Source of the DNA: CAXRDE01 sp964229355
GTDB lineage: Bacteria > Cyanobacteriota > Sericytochromatia > UBA7694
Direction of reading: 5' to 3'
NCBI GenBank assembly: GCA_964229355.1
Contig: CAXRDE010000021.1
Coordinates: 34,372 to 98,371, forward strand
Length of the DNA: 64,000 bases
Within the stretch, counting starts at the first letter, position 1. Each line of letters begins with the position of its first letter. The notes under the pieces were generated by a model that saw only the letters and a list, made by a program, of their open reading frames with translations, was not told the origin of the DNA and searched no databases. The translations under genes and the position numbers were made by a program. Below, in pieces: positions 44,525-52,010 of the stretch.

Positions 44525-44583
44525 TGACTTTGGCAAGGCTCTTTATGGGATTCAAAGACTGATTTTATAAGCCTTTGAGACCT

Positions 44584-45510
44584 TTAGTAGCGGTGCATTT
44601 GCCCGGGGCGAGGCCGCTGATAGTTCCGTTGGTATACGGTCTGGAAATCAGGAGAGTCCATCAGATCTTCCACCGAAACGATTTCCCAGCCATAGGGCAC
44701 CTGGTGGGCAAACATGCGGGGTGCCCGTTGCGCTTGCTTCAGGGCTTTAAAGACCAGCTCAATGCAGTAAAAGCGCTCATCGCTGCTGTTGAGAAACAGG
44801 CTGTCGTAGCCCTTGTTCAATTGGGCCCGGGCATAGCGAATGACCCGTTGTACATCGCTGCTGTTCAACTGGGCACGTAACACCACGACGGTATCGCGCT
44901 CACTGCGGCGGGTATAGGTTTCCCAGGATTCTTCGACTACACCCCGAAAGCGGTCGGTCATATCGGGTTGGGTGGCCAGCGCGTGGACCACTTTACCGTT
45001 GCCCACATACAAGGCACCGTGAATAAAAGAACCGTCGTTGCCACAGAGAATAACGTCGCCGGGCTGCAGTTGACTGAGAAGCGCCTGGTTTTCGGAAGCG
45101 GAAAGGGGCGGAACGCTATCGCTGGGTGAAGGCTTGGTGAACTCGCGAATCACCATGGCATCGCTGGCGGGGTACAGTTGAGCGCGGGCTTGCGGATCCT
45201 GACTTAGCAGTTGAAAAGCCTGGGGGCCGTAAACCTTAAGCTTTTCTTTGAGATCAGGGGGGACCTCACCCTTTTGCAAGGCGTCGGCGAACTCAGCGCC
45301 GTAAATTTCTTTAAAAAGCGGCAGCCAGTTTTGCAGTTGATCGGGACTCAGGGCTGAGACATTTTGACGCTGTAAACGGCCCATGCTTTGGTAAGGGGCT
45401 TGTAAGCCTGGAGACAGAATTGGAGCCTGACGGGGCGCTCCACAGGCGCTGAGTGCAAGCGCGCTCAATAATAACCCCATACTTTTGCGAACAGAACCTG
45501 AAAATAACAT
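44584..45510 (-). CDS. YiiX-like permuted papain-fold lipoprotein
   Basis: A 308-residue lipoprotein (lipobox LSAC, Cys23, +2 Gly). The mature C-terminal part (about 135-285) holds the permuted papain motifs: His in GDVILCGNDGSFIHGALYVG, then Cys in ERFYCIELVFKAL, with the middle GYDSLFL. The region is close to that of the gene at 9479, which lacks a signal. Family members are thiol amidases or acyl hydrolases of unknown substrate. The ATG at 45510 is 8 bases after AGAGG; a TTG six bases further up is the alternative. The AGCGTAG motif lies at 45522-45528. Confidence 0.83.
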   Translation of the reverse strand: MLFSGSVRKSMGLLLSALALSACGAPRQAPILSPGLQAPYQSMGRLQRQNVSALSPDQLQNWLPLFKEIYGAEFADALQKGEVPPDLKEKLKVYGPQAFQLLSQDPQARAQLYPASDAMVIREFTKPSPSDSVPPLSASENQALLSQLQPGDVILCGNDGSFIHGALYVGNGKVVHALATQPDMTDRFRGVVEESWETYTRRSERDTVVVLRAQLNSSDVQRVIRYARAQLNKGYDSLFLNSSDERFYCIELVFKALKQAQRAPRMFAHQVPYGWEIVSVEDLMDSPDFQTVYQRNYQRPRPGQMHRY

Positions 45511-45521
45511 AAGCAAAACCT

Positions 45522-45528
45522 CTACGCT
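45522..45528 (-). promoter_or_regulatory. AGCGTAG leader motif (YiiX lipoprotein gene)
   Basis: On the minus strand AAAAGCGTAGAGG, with the motif ending 11 bases before the ATG and running into the ribosome-binding site. Same core as at 16481, 46541 and 50433. Confidence 0.5.
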
Positions 45529-45717
45529 TTTGAATTTTAAAACATGCCGGTGATTCTATTATGGCCTACCCTTTCCTATGAGAACACCATGGTTTCCTTA
45601 ATAAGATTTAATTCAGGTTAAGCTTCGGGAAATTAATATTTAAACGGGGTATGAAATTGCAAAAAGTGTTGCATAATAAGGGCATAAGTAAATTGTGTTT
45701 GAGAGAGGAATTCTTCC

Positions 45718-46452
45718 ATGTTAAAGCAACACCTTGTTCGTCTAAGTGTCCTGAGCGCAACCGCTCTTGTCATGGTCGGCTGTGGCCGCAGTGGAAGTCT
45801 CAATCAAACCCAACTCCCCCTGGCTAACAATGCCAACGGCCTTGCTGCTCCTACCGGAAGCGCCACCTATATGGCTCCCGTGGCACAACCCCAAACTACA
45901 GGTACCGCGCAAGCGATGGCTGGCGGGCGTGCCGTGGCCACTTCCGGAGGGTATGTGTATGAACAAGACCCCAGCGCAAACAACACCGCTTATAACTACT
46001 ACAATCAGCAAAACCCCTGTTTATTCCCACAGGCCGGTCAGCAAGTGGCCTGTCAGAGCGGTAGCAATGGCTACTATGCCAGCAACCAGCCTCAGCAAGC
46101 CACCGGCGCTTATCCACAGTACGCAGCACCCACCACGGGTTATGCCACCGGCGGTGCTTATCCTGCGCAAAGCGGTTACCCACAGCAAAACGGCGCGTAT
46201 GCTTCTAGCTACCCTCAACAGGGCAGTGCCTATCCAGCCAACACTGGCTATACCCAAAGTGCTTATCCGCAAACCACCTACCCCCAAACCACTTATCCTC
46301 AGACTGCAGCACCTGCTTACTCCAGCTACAATGCTCCTCAAACCGCAGCGCCCGTCGCGGGTAGCTCCACCACCAAAGCCCAGTCACGTTTGAACCCTAA
46401 TCCCGTGAGCAGTCAAACCAGTGGTAACGGCTCGAACAAAATATCTTTCTAG
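45718..46452 (+). CDS. Tyr/Gln/Pro-rich low-complexity lipoprotein
   Basis: A 244-residue lipoprotein (LVMVGC, Cys22, +2 Gly). Almost all of the mature chain is low complexity: Ala, Thr, Gln, Asn, Tyr, Pro, Ser and Gly, with few charged residues. Near residues 110-210 it repeats YPQ-type units (SAYPQTTYPQTTYPQ), a composition close to prion-like and phase-separating proteins. Two Cys (PCLFPQAGQQVAC) could form a disulfide. GAGAGG lies about 8 bases before the ATG. The next gene carries a tail of the same composition. Confidence 0.7.
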   Translation: MLKQHLVRLSVLSATALVMVGCGRSGSLNQTQLPLANNANGLAAPTGSATYMAPVAQPQTTGTAQAMAGGRAVATSGGYVYEQDPSANNTAYNYYNQQNPCLFPQAGQQVACQSGSNGYYASNQPQQATGAYPQYAAPTTGYATGGAYPAQSGYPQQNGAYASSYPQQGSAYPANTGYTQSAYPQTTYPQTTYPQTAAPAYSSYNAPQTAAPVAGSSTTKAQSRLNPNPVSSQTSGNGSNKISF

Positions 46453-46540
46453 ATTTTTAAGCTGAATTTAGACTTAAGTTATTTTTTGTTAAAGACACGT
46501 ACGTTTTTTGTATTTCTCGTCTACAATAGAGAATAGAAAC

Positions 46541-46547
46541 AGCGTAG
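46541..46547 (+). promoter_or_regulatory. AGCGTAG leader motif (subtilisin-fold gene)
   Basis: TACAAT (46522-46527), then AGAATAGAAACAGCGTAG, then GGAGAAA and the ATG 13 bases after the motif. It is very close to the leader at 16466-16506 (TATAAATAGAATAACAGCGTAG). Confidence 0.55.
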
Positions 46548-46560
46548 GAGAAAGCCCCCG

Positions 46561-47979
46561 ATGAAAAATCTACACCGTCTACTGACCCTCTTTACCATGA
46601 CCAGCCTGTTGGCCGTGTCATTGAGTGCGTGTGGCGGCGGTTCTCCCCTGGGGCCTGGTCTGGCTGCCCAAACCAGCAATTTCGGCGCGATTCAAAACCA
46701 GGAAGCAGTACCGGGCGAGTATATCGTTAAGCGCAACGGCGCAGGTTATTTAACCCCAGCCGATCAGTTTGCCCAAACCCACGGCATTAAATTTGTGCGC
46801 GAAATCGCGGGCAGTGGCCTTGAGCTGTTTCAAATTTCCAGTCCTGCTGCTTTAGACGCCATTGCTGAGTTTATTGAATACGCTGAACCCAATTATCTCC
46901 GTCATCTGAATCTTCCCCAACAATCCGCTGCCTCGCTGAGCGCTCAATCGGCTTTTCAACGCCAGAGTACCGCCAACGCGGATTTGCCCGCCGCCAATAA
47001 TTACATTGGTATTATTGACACCGGCGTCGACGAAAGCAACCCCGCTTTACAGGGGCGCCTGGTGCCTGGACACAACACCTTAGGTGAAGACTCTTTGTAT
47101 GACGATAACGGTCATGGTACCTATCTGGCCGGCATTGCCGTCGCGCAGGACGCCAGCCAGCAAATCGACGGTCTGCTCGAAAACGGCAAGGTGTTGCCCA
47201 TTAAAGCCTTAGATGCCAACGGCATTGGCACCGATTTTAGTATTGCCGAAGGCATTTACCTGGCCATTGAATACGGCGCCAAAGTGATTGTCTTGAGTGC
47301 TTCCGGTGCCAAACAGGGCCAGGCACTCACCCAGGCTATTGATTTTGCCAACCAAAATAACGTACCCATCATTGTGCCTGCGGGCAATCAGCTGAACTCC
47401 GCCTCTGTGTTTCCTGCAAACGCCAGAGGAGTGATTGCGGTGAATGCGGTAGATATGCAGGGGCAGAACGTGGCTGCTTACGCTGCACGCCCCAGCAGTC
47501 AGGTGCACATTAGTGCCGTGGCACAGGGCATTCGCTCCACCTTACCCACCCATGGCTTTGCCTTACAGCGTCAAGGTGTCACCGCTGGTGCGGGTCAGTT
47601 AGAAACCCCTGCCGCTGCCGCCATGCAAGTGGCTGCTGCCGCTGCTTCCATTAAAACCACGAACCCCGGCATTTCGCTGTCAGGTTTGTATCAACAGCTG
47701 AGTGCTGCCACCGACGATCTGGGGCAACAAGGCCGTGATAATCTCTATGGTAGTGGTCGCCTCAATATGGCACGGGTGGGACAATTGTCTGCTCAACGGG
47801 CTCCCCAAGCCCAGGCTTACCCGCAGACCCAGCCCGTTTACGGTCAACCCCAATACGCCGGACAATACGCCGGACAATATGCGCCCCAACCCCAATACGC
47901 GGGTTATCCTCAGCCGGGTGCTTATCCTGCACAACAAGATCCCTACAGCGCCTACAACGCCAATACGCAGCGCCGGTAA
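46561..47979 (+). CDS. Subtilisin-fold (S8) lipoprotein lacking the catalytic Ser
   Basis: A 472-residue lipoprotein (LSAC, Cys24). Residues 53-117 look like an I9-type propeptide (PGEYIVKRNG), 147-405 are a subtilisin fold. Asp153 (IIDTGVD), His185 (DDNGHGTYLAGI) and the oxyanion Asn276 (PAGNQ) are present, but where other subtilases have GTSMATP this one has AGQLETP, so the nucleophile position is Gln346. The reading frame is intact. The protein is therefore probably a non-catalytic binding or scaffold protein. Residues 415-472 are Tyr/Gln/Pro/Ala-rich, like the lipoprotein just upstream. The AGCGTAG motif and GGAG precede the ATG. Confidence 0.85.
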   Translation: MKNLHRLLTLFTMTSLLAVSLSACGGGSPLGPGLAAQTSNFGAIQNQEAVPGEYIVKRNGAGYLTPADQFAQTHGIKFVREIAGSGLELFQISSPAALDAIAEFIEYAEPNYLRHLNLPQQSAASLSAQSAFQRQSTANADLPAANNYIGIIDTGVDESNPALQGRLVPGHNTLGEDSLYDDNGHGTYLAGIAVAQDASQQIDGLLENGKVLPIKALDANGIGTDFSIAEGIYLAIEYGAKVIVLSASGAKQGQALTQAIDFANQNNVPIIVPAGNQLNSASVFPANARGVIAVNAVDMQGQNVAAYAARPSSQVHISAVAQGIRSTLPTHGFALQRQGVTAGAGQLETPAAAAMQVAAAAASIKTTNPGISLSGLYQQLSAATDDLGQQGRDNLYGSGRLNMARVGQLSAQRAPQAQAYPQTQPVYGQPQYAGQYAGQYAPQPQYAGYPQPGAYPAQQDPYSAYNANTQRR

Positions 47980-47981
47980 AC

Positions 47982-48836
47982 TTGCCTCTCACTTATTTTG
48001 TGGGAGACATCCACGGTTGTTATGCTGAGTTTTTAGCCTTAGAACAACACATTCACCGCCAGGCCCAGGAATTGGGTCGGCGGTCTTTTATTGTGTCGGT
48101 GGGTGATCTGATCGATCGGGGACCGGACTCGGCCAAAGTGGTGACGCACTTTTTACGGGGAGAGCAGGCGGGCACCCATACGGCCATATTGGGCAATCAT
48201 GAATTGATGCTTTTGCAGGTGCTACAGCATTTTGCCCCTGAAAATTTTGGGGAACACCATTGTGCGTGGCCCCTGGGTTTGCCCACGCTGAAAGATTTGT
48301 ATTTACAAGGGGGCGATTGGATCGGTGAGGACGATTTCCAGGCGTTTACCCACCGCACCTGTCATCTGTGGTTGTCGCAAGGTGGTCGAGAAACCCTGCT
48401 GAGCTTAGAGCAAGATGTCTTTCGCCCGGAAACCTGGCGTTTGCCTGCCCATTGGCTCCATTATGTGGTGAATTTGCCGCTGTTTTGGCAAGATGGTGAT
48501 GTGGTGGCCACCCATGCCCTGATCGATCGGCACAGCCTTCGGGTATTGCGGCAAGCAGAAGGACGACATCAGCCCATCACTCAACCGCATCGGGTGGCTT
48601 ACCTGTCGGCTCAGGAGCAAGCCCTGTGGAACCGCAAATCATTGCATGAGCGTATTGATGATCACCGCATGCATATTTCAGGTCATACACCCGTTAAGGC
48701 CATGCGTTATCATCGAGAAGCCCATGCCATGCAGATCGACACGGGATGTGTCTATGGCCGAGAACTGATGGCCTATTGCCCTGAACTCAAGTCCACCCTG
48801 GTGGTGGGTGCCAAAGAAAAATACACACTCTCTTAA
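47982..48836 (+). CDS. PPP-family metallophosphatase
   Basis: A 284-residue cytoplasmic phosphatase of the calcineurin-like PPP fold, near bacterial PrpE/ApaH types. The metal-binding motifs are GDIHGC, GDLIDRGPDS and GNHE, followed later by His in ISGHTP. It would act on phosphoproteins or dinucleoside polyphosphates. The start is a TTG at 47982, 2 bases after the upstream stop, with no clear site, so translation probably depends on the preceding gene. No Ser/Thr kinase is in the window, so the substrate is unknown. Confidence 0.85.
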   Translation: MPLTYFVGDIHGCYAEFLALEQHIHRQAQELGRRSFIVSVGDLIDRGPDSAKVVTHFLRGEQAGTHTAILGNHELMLLQVLQHFAPENFGEHHCAWPLGLPTLKDLYLQGGDWIGEDDFQAFTHRTCHLWLSQGGRETLLSLEQDVFRPETWRLPAHWLHYVVNLPLFWQDGDVVATHALIDRHSLRVLRQAEGRHQPITQPHRVAYLSAQEQALWNRKSLHERIDDHRMHISGHTPVKAMRYHREAHAMQIDTGCVYGRELMAYCPELKSTLVVGAKEKYTLS

Positions 48837-48902
48837 TGGCGCATTGACGTTTTTTAAAGCCACGATGTGGTGTGATAAAGAAAAGAAGGAAGGTCTTTTC
48901 TT

Positions 48903-49235
48903 ATGTCATTTAACTTCCATCGGGTTCCTTTAGAACCCCCCCGCGAAAAAGAAACCCTGCTGTCCAATGTCAAGCGCCGTCGCCGCCACGGACAGATCAC
49001 CGTGCTCCGCTCCCTGGCCTCTTCGCGCATCAAGGCGCCTTCAGAAGCCGAGATCTTTCAGCACACCCGCCATATGGGAGAAGCCTCAGCTGCCCCGCAC
49101 AGTATGAAGCACCAGGTACAAGAAGGATTGCACAATGCCCATGTGAACGGTTACGACAGCTACCGGCAGGCCACCGATCACCGCCGTGATGGGACCTTTC
49201 GTTATTTGTCGACAAACTTTGCCCTCAACGATTAA
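48903..49235 (+). CDS. Small basic hypothetical protein
   Basis: A 110-residue soluble protein rich in Arg and His with a basic run near the N-terminus (NVKRRRRHGQITVLRSL) and many His in the second half (MKHQVQEGLHNAHVN). The strong site AAGGAAGG lies about 9 bases before the ATG, which supports it as a real gene. It may bind nucleic acid or metal, but nothing more can be said. It ends before a perfect hairpin terminator. Confidence 0.6.
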   Translation: MSFNFHRVPLEPPREKETLLSNVKRRRRHGQITVLRSLASSRIKAPSEAEIFQHTRHMGEASAAPHSMKHQVQEGLHNAHVNGYDSYRQATDHRRDGTFRYLSTNFALND

Positions 49236-49268
49236 CGGTAAACGATTAACGGCATGAACATGGCGAAC

Positions 49269-49302
49269 AAAAAAGAAGGGGTCAAAAGACCCCTTCTTTT
49301 TT
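49269..49302. terminator. Bidirectional terminator
   Basis: A perfect 15-base inverted repeat (AAAAAAGAAGGGGTC and its complement) with an AAAA loop. It serves the small basic gene on the plus strand and the EF-hand gene on the minus strand. Confidence 0.92.
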
Positions 49303-49331
49303 AAAGGTTCTTATTAAGCGCGGTTGTGGGC

Positions 49332-50420
49332 TTAAAACAGTTCTCTCATGAGTTGGTTCTTGGTGTAGTCCGAGCTAATGTGCTGGCTGATGGTGTCCAT
49401 CATTTGCTCTTTGCTCACGGGGTGCAGATCCTGGGTGCGGATGATTTTAGACAACGCTTGAGAAATGCTGTAGTCGTTGCCCAGGGTACCGGCGGTAATG
49501 ATGGCCGAGCGCTGCGCTTCGGGAGACAGCTTGTGCTGGCTGACCACTTTATCGAGCAATTGACCGGCAGTGTAATCATTCAGTTCACGGGCTGCTTTGA
49601 GTACTTTAATGGCGCCTGATTCGCTCAGGTCACTGCGTCCTGCCAGTTTGGTGAGCAGGGTGCTGCGGGTGTAGTCATCAGACACATGACGGGTGACGGC
49701 TTCGACCAGTAGTTCCTGGTCATAGCCACTGAGGCGGGGCTCGTTCATGAGTTCTTGTAATAACTGACCTTTGCTATAGCTGTTGTTCATGGAATCCAGC
49801 ATTCTCAGCTTTAAGCCCATTTCGCTGTGCTGCGGACGATCAAAGGGATCATTGTTGAAGGGATTGTCATTGGAAATGGGGCGCTGGGGCTTCTGAAAAG
49901 GATCGTTATTGAAGGGGTTATCGTTGGAAATGGGGCGCTGAGGTTTCTGAAAAGGATCGTTGTTTTGGAAGGGATCCTGGCTGACCTGACGGGTTTCACC
50001 GATGGTGAGGTGGCCTGAAACCAGAGCCGTCACCAACTCTTTGCGGCTGATGCGGTTATCACCGTTTTGGTCAATGGTGCGTTTATTGCTGTCTGAGAAT
50101 TCAAAGTCTTCTTTCGAAATCCAGGCGTCGCTGATCCACTGGGCCACAGGGCGATCAAAGTTTTCGTTGCGCTTTGATAGATAGTCAGCGAACTGATTGG
50201 CGGTGGTTTCGCTAATGCCGTTTAAAAAGATATCGCCTTTGCTCAGGGCGTCTGCAAATTCACGGGTGCCCACCACACCATTTTGGTTGCCAATTTTATT
50301 GTGGGTTCTCTGGCCGATGGCGGCTTCATTATTGTCGATGCGGTTGTTGCCATTGGCATCCATGGCACGGGCCAGGGCCATGTAGTCTGCATTCTTTAAT
50401 CCGGTAATTGATCCCATCAT
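49332..50420 (-). CDS. EF-hand protein with five helical repeats
   Basis: A 362-residue protein with no signal peptide. The N-terminal third has calcium-binding loops: DANGNNRIDNNE (canonical), a degenerate GNQNGVVGTRE, and DQNGDNRISRKE (canonical). Then comes a repetitive linker (two 18-residue units NDPFQKPQRPISNDNPFN), and the C-terminal 155 residues hold five helical repeats of about 35 residues beginning NSYSKGQLL, DDYTRSTLL, NDYTAGQLL, NDYSISQAL and SDYTKNQLM. Similar SDY-type helical repeats occur in some BlaR1-associated proteins. The AGCGTAG motif and GAGGAA precede the ATG. Confidence 0.75.
   Translation of the reverse strand: MMGSITGLKNADYMALARAMDANGNNRIDNNEAAIGQRTHNKIGNQNGVVGTREFADALSKGDIFLNGISETTANQFADYLSKRNENFDRPVAQWISDAWISKEDFEFSDSNKRTIDQNGDNRISRKELVTALVSGHLTIGETRQVSQDPFQNNDPFQKPQRPISNDNPFNNDPFQKPQRPISNDNPFNNDPFDRPQHSEMGLKLRMLDSMNNSYSKGQLLQELMNEPRLSGYDQELLVEAVTRHVSDDYTRSTLLTKLAGRSDLSESGAIKVLKAARELNDYTAGQLLDKVVSQHKLSPEAQRSAIITAGTLGNDYSISQALSKIIRTQDLHPVSKEQMMDTISQHISSDYTKNQLMRELF
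49846..49953. repeat. Two tandem 54-base units inside the EF-hand gene
   Basis: Units 49846-49899 and 49900-49953 differ at only a few bases and encode the two 18-residue PFQKPQRPISND linker units; a third copy starts at 49954 but decays after about 12 bases. Copy number may vary between strains by slippage. Confidence 0.85.
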
Positions 50421-50432
50421 CTGATTCCTCTA

Positions 50433-50439
50433 CTACGCT
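50433..50439 (-). promoter_or_regulatory. AGCGTAG leader motif (EF-hand repeat gene)
   Basis: On the minus strand AAAAAAGCGTAGTAGAGG, 12 bases before the ATG, running into the GAGGAA site. The same core lies before three lipoprotein genes. Confidence 0.5.
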
Positions 50440-50542
50440 TTTTTATGCTCCCCATCGGGGGCTTTTCATGATTTTATTATGCCCCGGAAAATAGGAATTA
50501 CGATTATGGTTAGATTAAGCGAAGAGAAAAAAACGTTTAATA

Positions 50543-51022
50543 TCAGGTGTTTTTGTTCTTAATCTCAGGCGTATGTAAGAATAATGGGCTGTAAATGGCG
50601 GAATTTTTGTCGTTTTCTCTGACTTCCACGGTGAGGCATTGCACACGCCCGTGGGTGCTCTCTTTAAGCAGTTGATTGACCGCTTCATATAAAAAGGCAG
50701 CGGTGCCCTCCATGCCACAATTGGGCAGGACCTTGAGTTTGCAGGCTCCTTTGGCTTCCAGGGCCTGAAAATCGGGCAACAGGGGGTCATCGGCGTTGAG
50801 CAGCAGGGTGTGGTCAAACCACTCATCGAGCAGGGCTTTGACAGCTTTGAGCCCGCCAAAGTCCATGACAAAGCCGTAAGCGTCTAAGCTTTCGCTGGCA
50901 AAGGTAAAGTGAAAACTGCGCGAGTAGCCGTGTACATAGGCGCAATGGCCTTCATGACGCCACTGGCGGTGAGAGCAGGGGTAATTGTAATAGGATTTTG
51001 TCGAACGGTAAGGTAATGGCAT
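50543..51022 (-). CDS. Divergent 6-pyruvoyl-tetrahydropterin synthase/QueD-like protein
   Basis: A 159-residue T-fold protein related to QueD, which makes 6-carboxy-tetrahydropterin in queuosine synthesis. Conserved parts are FVMDFGGLKAVK, WFDHTLLL and the end VEVREN. The zinc motif is altered: where QueD has C-x3-HGH, this has CAYVHGYS, so one of the His ligands is Tyr. A subfamily with HGY is known to me in other bacteria, so this may be a functional variant and not decay. The ATG lies 6 bases after TAAAAT, another leaderless candidate. No other queuosine genes are adjacent. Confidence 0.8.
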   Translation of the reverse strand: MPLPYRSTKSYYNYPCSHRQWRHEGHCAYVHGYSRSFHFTFASESLDAYGFVMDFGGLKAVKALLDEWFDHTLLLNADDPLLPDFQALEAKGACKLKVLPNCGMEGTAAFLYEAVNQLLKESTHGRVQCLTVEVRENDKNSAIYSPLFLHTPEIKNKNT

Positions 51023-51028
51023 ACGCTT

Positions 51029-51034
51029 ATTTTA
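51029..51034 (-). promoter_or_regulatory. -10 box (TAAAAT), leaderless start of the QueD-like gene
   Basis: TAAAAT on the minus strand, 6 bases before the ATG at 51022. Confidence 0.5.
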
Positions 51035-51102
51035 ACAGCGCGCCTTGCAAATGGGGCGCAATAGGGTGTAATTCGAGACGGAACTTCTGGCACACTAAGG
51101 GC

Positions 51103-51984
51103 ATGTTTCGTTTGAATGGTCTGCAGACCATGGTGCTGGCCACCCTCTTTTTTTCGGCGATGAATGCCTGCGTTAAATTATTGCCCCGTATTCCTTCCCA
51201 TGAGATTGTGTTTTTTCGGGCCCTGGGCATGTGCTGTGTCTGTTTAATTCTGGCTTATAAACAGCGGATTCCCTTGCAGGGCACCCACCGTCAGGACCTT
51301 TTTTTGCGCGGTTTTTTTGGCACCTGTGGCCTGGTGGCGTATTTTTATACCCTGAAGCATCTGGATTTTGCCACAGCGGTTACCCTGCAATACTTAAACC
51401 CCATTTTTTCAACGGTTTTAGCGATTGTGCTGCTCAATGAGTCGGTGCGCTGGTTTCAATGGGTCTTTTTTGCCCTGTCTTTTGTGGGCGTGTGGTGGGT
51501 CAAAGGCTTTAGTGGAGACATTGCCCCGCTGTATTTATTGATGGGTATTGGCTCTGCGCTGTTCTCGGGGCTGGCATATAACTATGTGCGCAAGCTGCGG
51601 GGTCGGGAGCATCCGCTGGTGATCATCTTCTTCTTTTCGGCGGTGACCCTGGTGTTTATGGGGCCTTATACCGTCAGCCACTGGGTTCAACCGGTGGGCA
51701 GCGAATGGGTGTGGTTAATTTTGGTGGGCATCTTGACCTATGTGGCGCAGTTCTTACTCACCCTGGCTTACCAGTCTGAGCGCATGGCCATTGTGGCAAA
51801 CCTCAATTACCTGGGGCTGGTGTACGCGCTGGTACTGGGTTATTTTGTCTTTGGTGAAACCGTGTCCTGGCAAGCGGTGGTGGGCATGGTGCTGATTGTG
51901 CTGGGTGTGGTGTTGGGCAGTAACGCCAAATTACATGCCTGGTTAGACCGGGTACTCCGCAGATCAGGGCCTTTCATTGGATAG
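51103..51984 (+). CDS. EamA/DMT-family transporter
   Basis: A 293-residue inner-membrane protein with ten hydrophobic helices in two EamA halves (about 5-135 and 145-285), as in drug/metabolite exporters. Conserved traits include FFRALGMCCVCLIL in helix 2, ATAVTLQYLNPIFSTVLA near the end of the first half and IVANLNYLGLVYALVLGYFVFGETV in the second. The substrate is unknown. The ATG at 51103 is the first after the divergent queD-like gene and gives a proper first helix; the earlier in-frame ATG would add 35 unrelated residues. There is only a weak AAGGG at the ATG, so it may also be leaderless. Confidence 0.85.
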   Translation: MFRLNGLQTMVLATLFFSAMNACVKLLPRIPSHEIVFFRALGMCCVCLILAYKQRIPLQGTHRQDLFLRGFFGTCGLVAYFYTLKHLDFATAVTLQYLNPIFSTVLAIVLLNESVRWFQWVFFALSFVGVWWVKGFSGDIAPLYLLMGIGSALFSGLAYNYVRKLRGREHPLVIIFFFSAVTLVFMGPYTVSHWVQPVGSEWVWLILVGILTYVAQFLLTLAYQSERMAIVANLNYLGLVYALVLGYFVFGETVSWQAVVGMVLIVLGVVLGSNAKLHAWLDRVLRRSGPFIG

Positions 51985-51996
51985 CCTTTGCCCTCA

Positions 51997-52005
51997 TGGT
52001 ATAAT
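51997..52005 (+). promoter_or_regulatory. Extended -10 promoter before pnp
   Basis: TG-n-TATAAT, a complete extended -10 element. Transcription should start at about 52012, which is the ATG of an 8-codon ORF. Confidence 0.7.
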
Positions 52006-52010
52006 CCCCT

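Noticed and set aside
44507..44556. AGCGTAG followed by a GTG-started 12-codon frame on the plus strand
   Set aside because: The motif is in the loop of the near-palindromic hairpin and points away from the neighbouring genes; the peptide has no support, so it is not counted with the four leader motifs.
46561..47979. Frameshift or sequence error as the cause of the missing Ser in the subtilisin-fold gene
   Set aside because: The frame is open on both sides, the fold continues after the motif, and the ETP-AAAA context still aligns with the usual ATP-helix without gaps.
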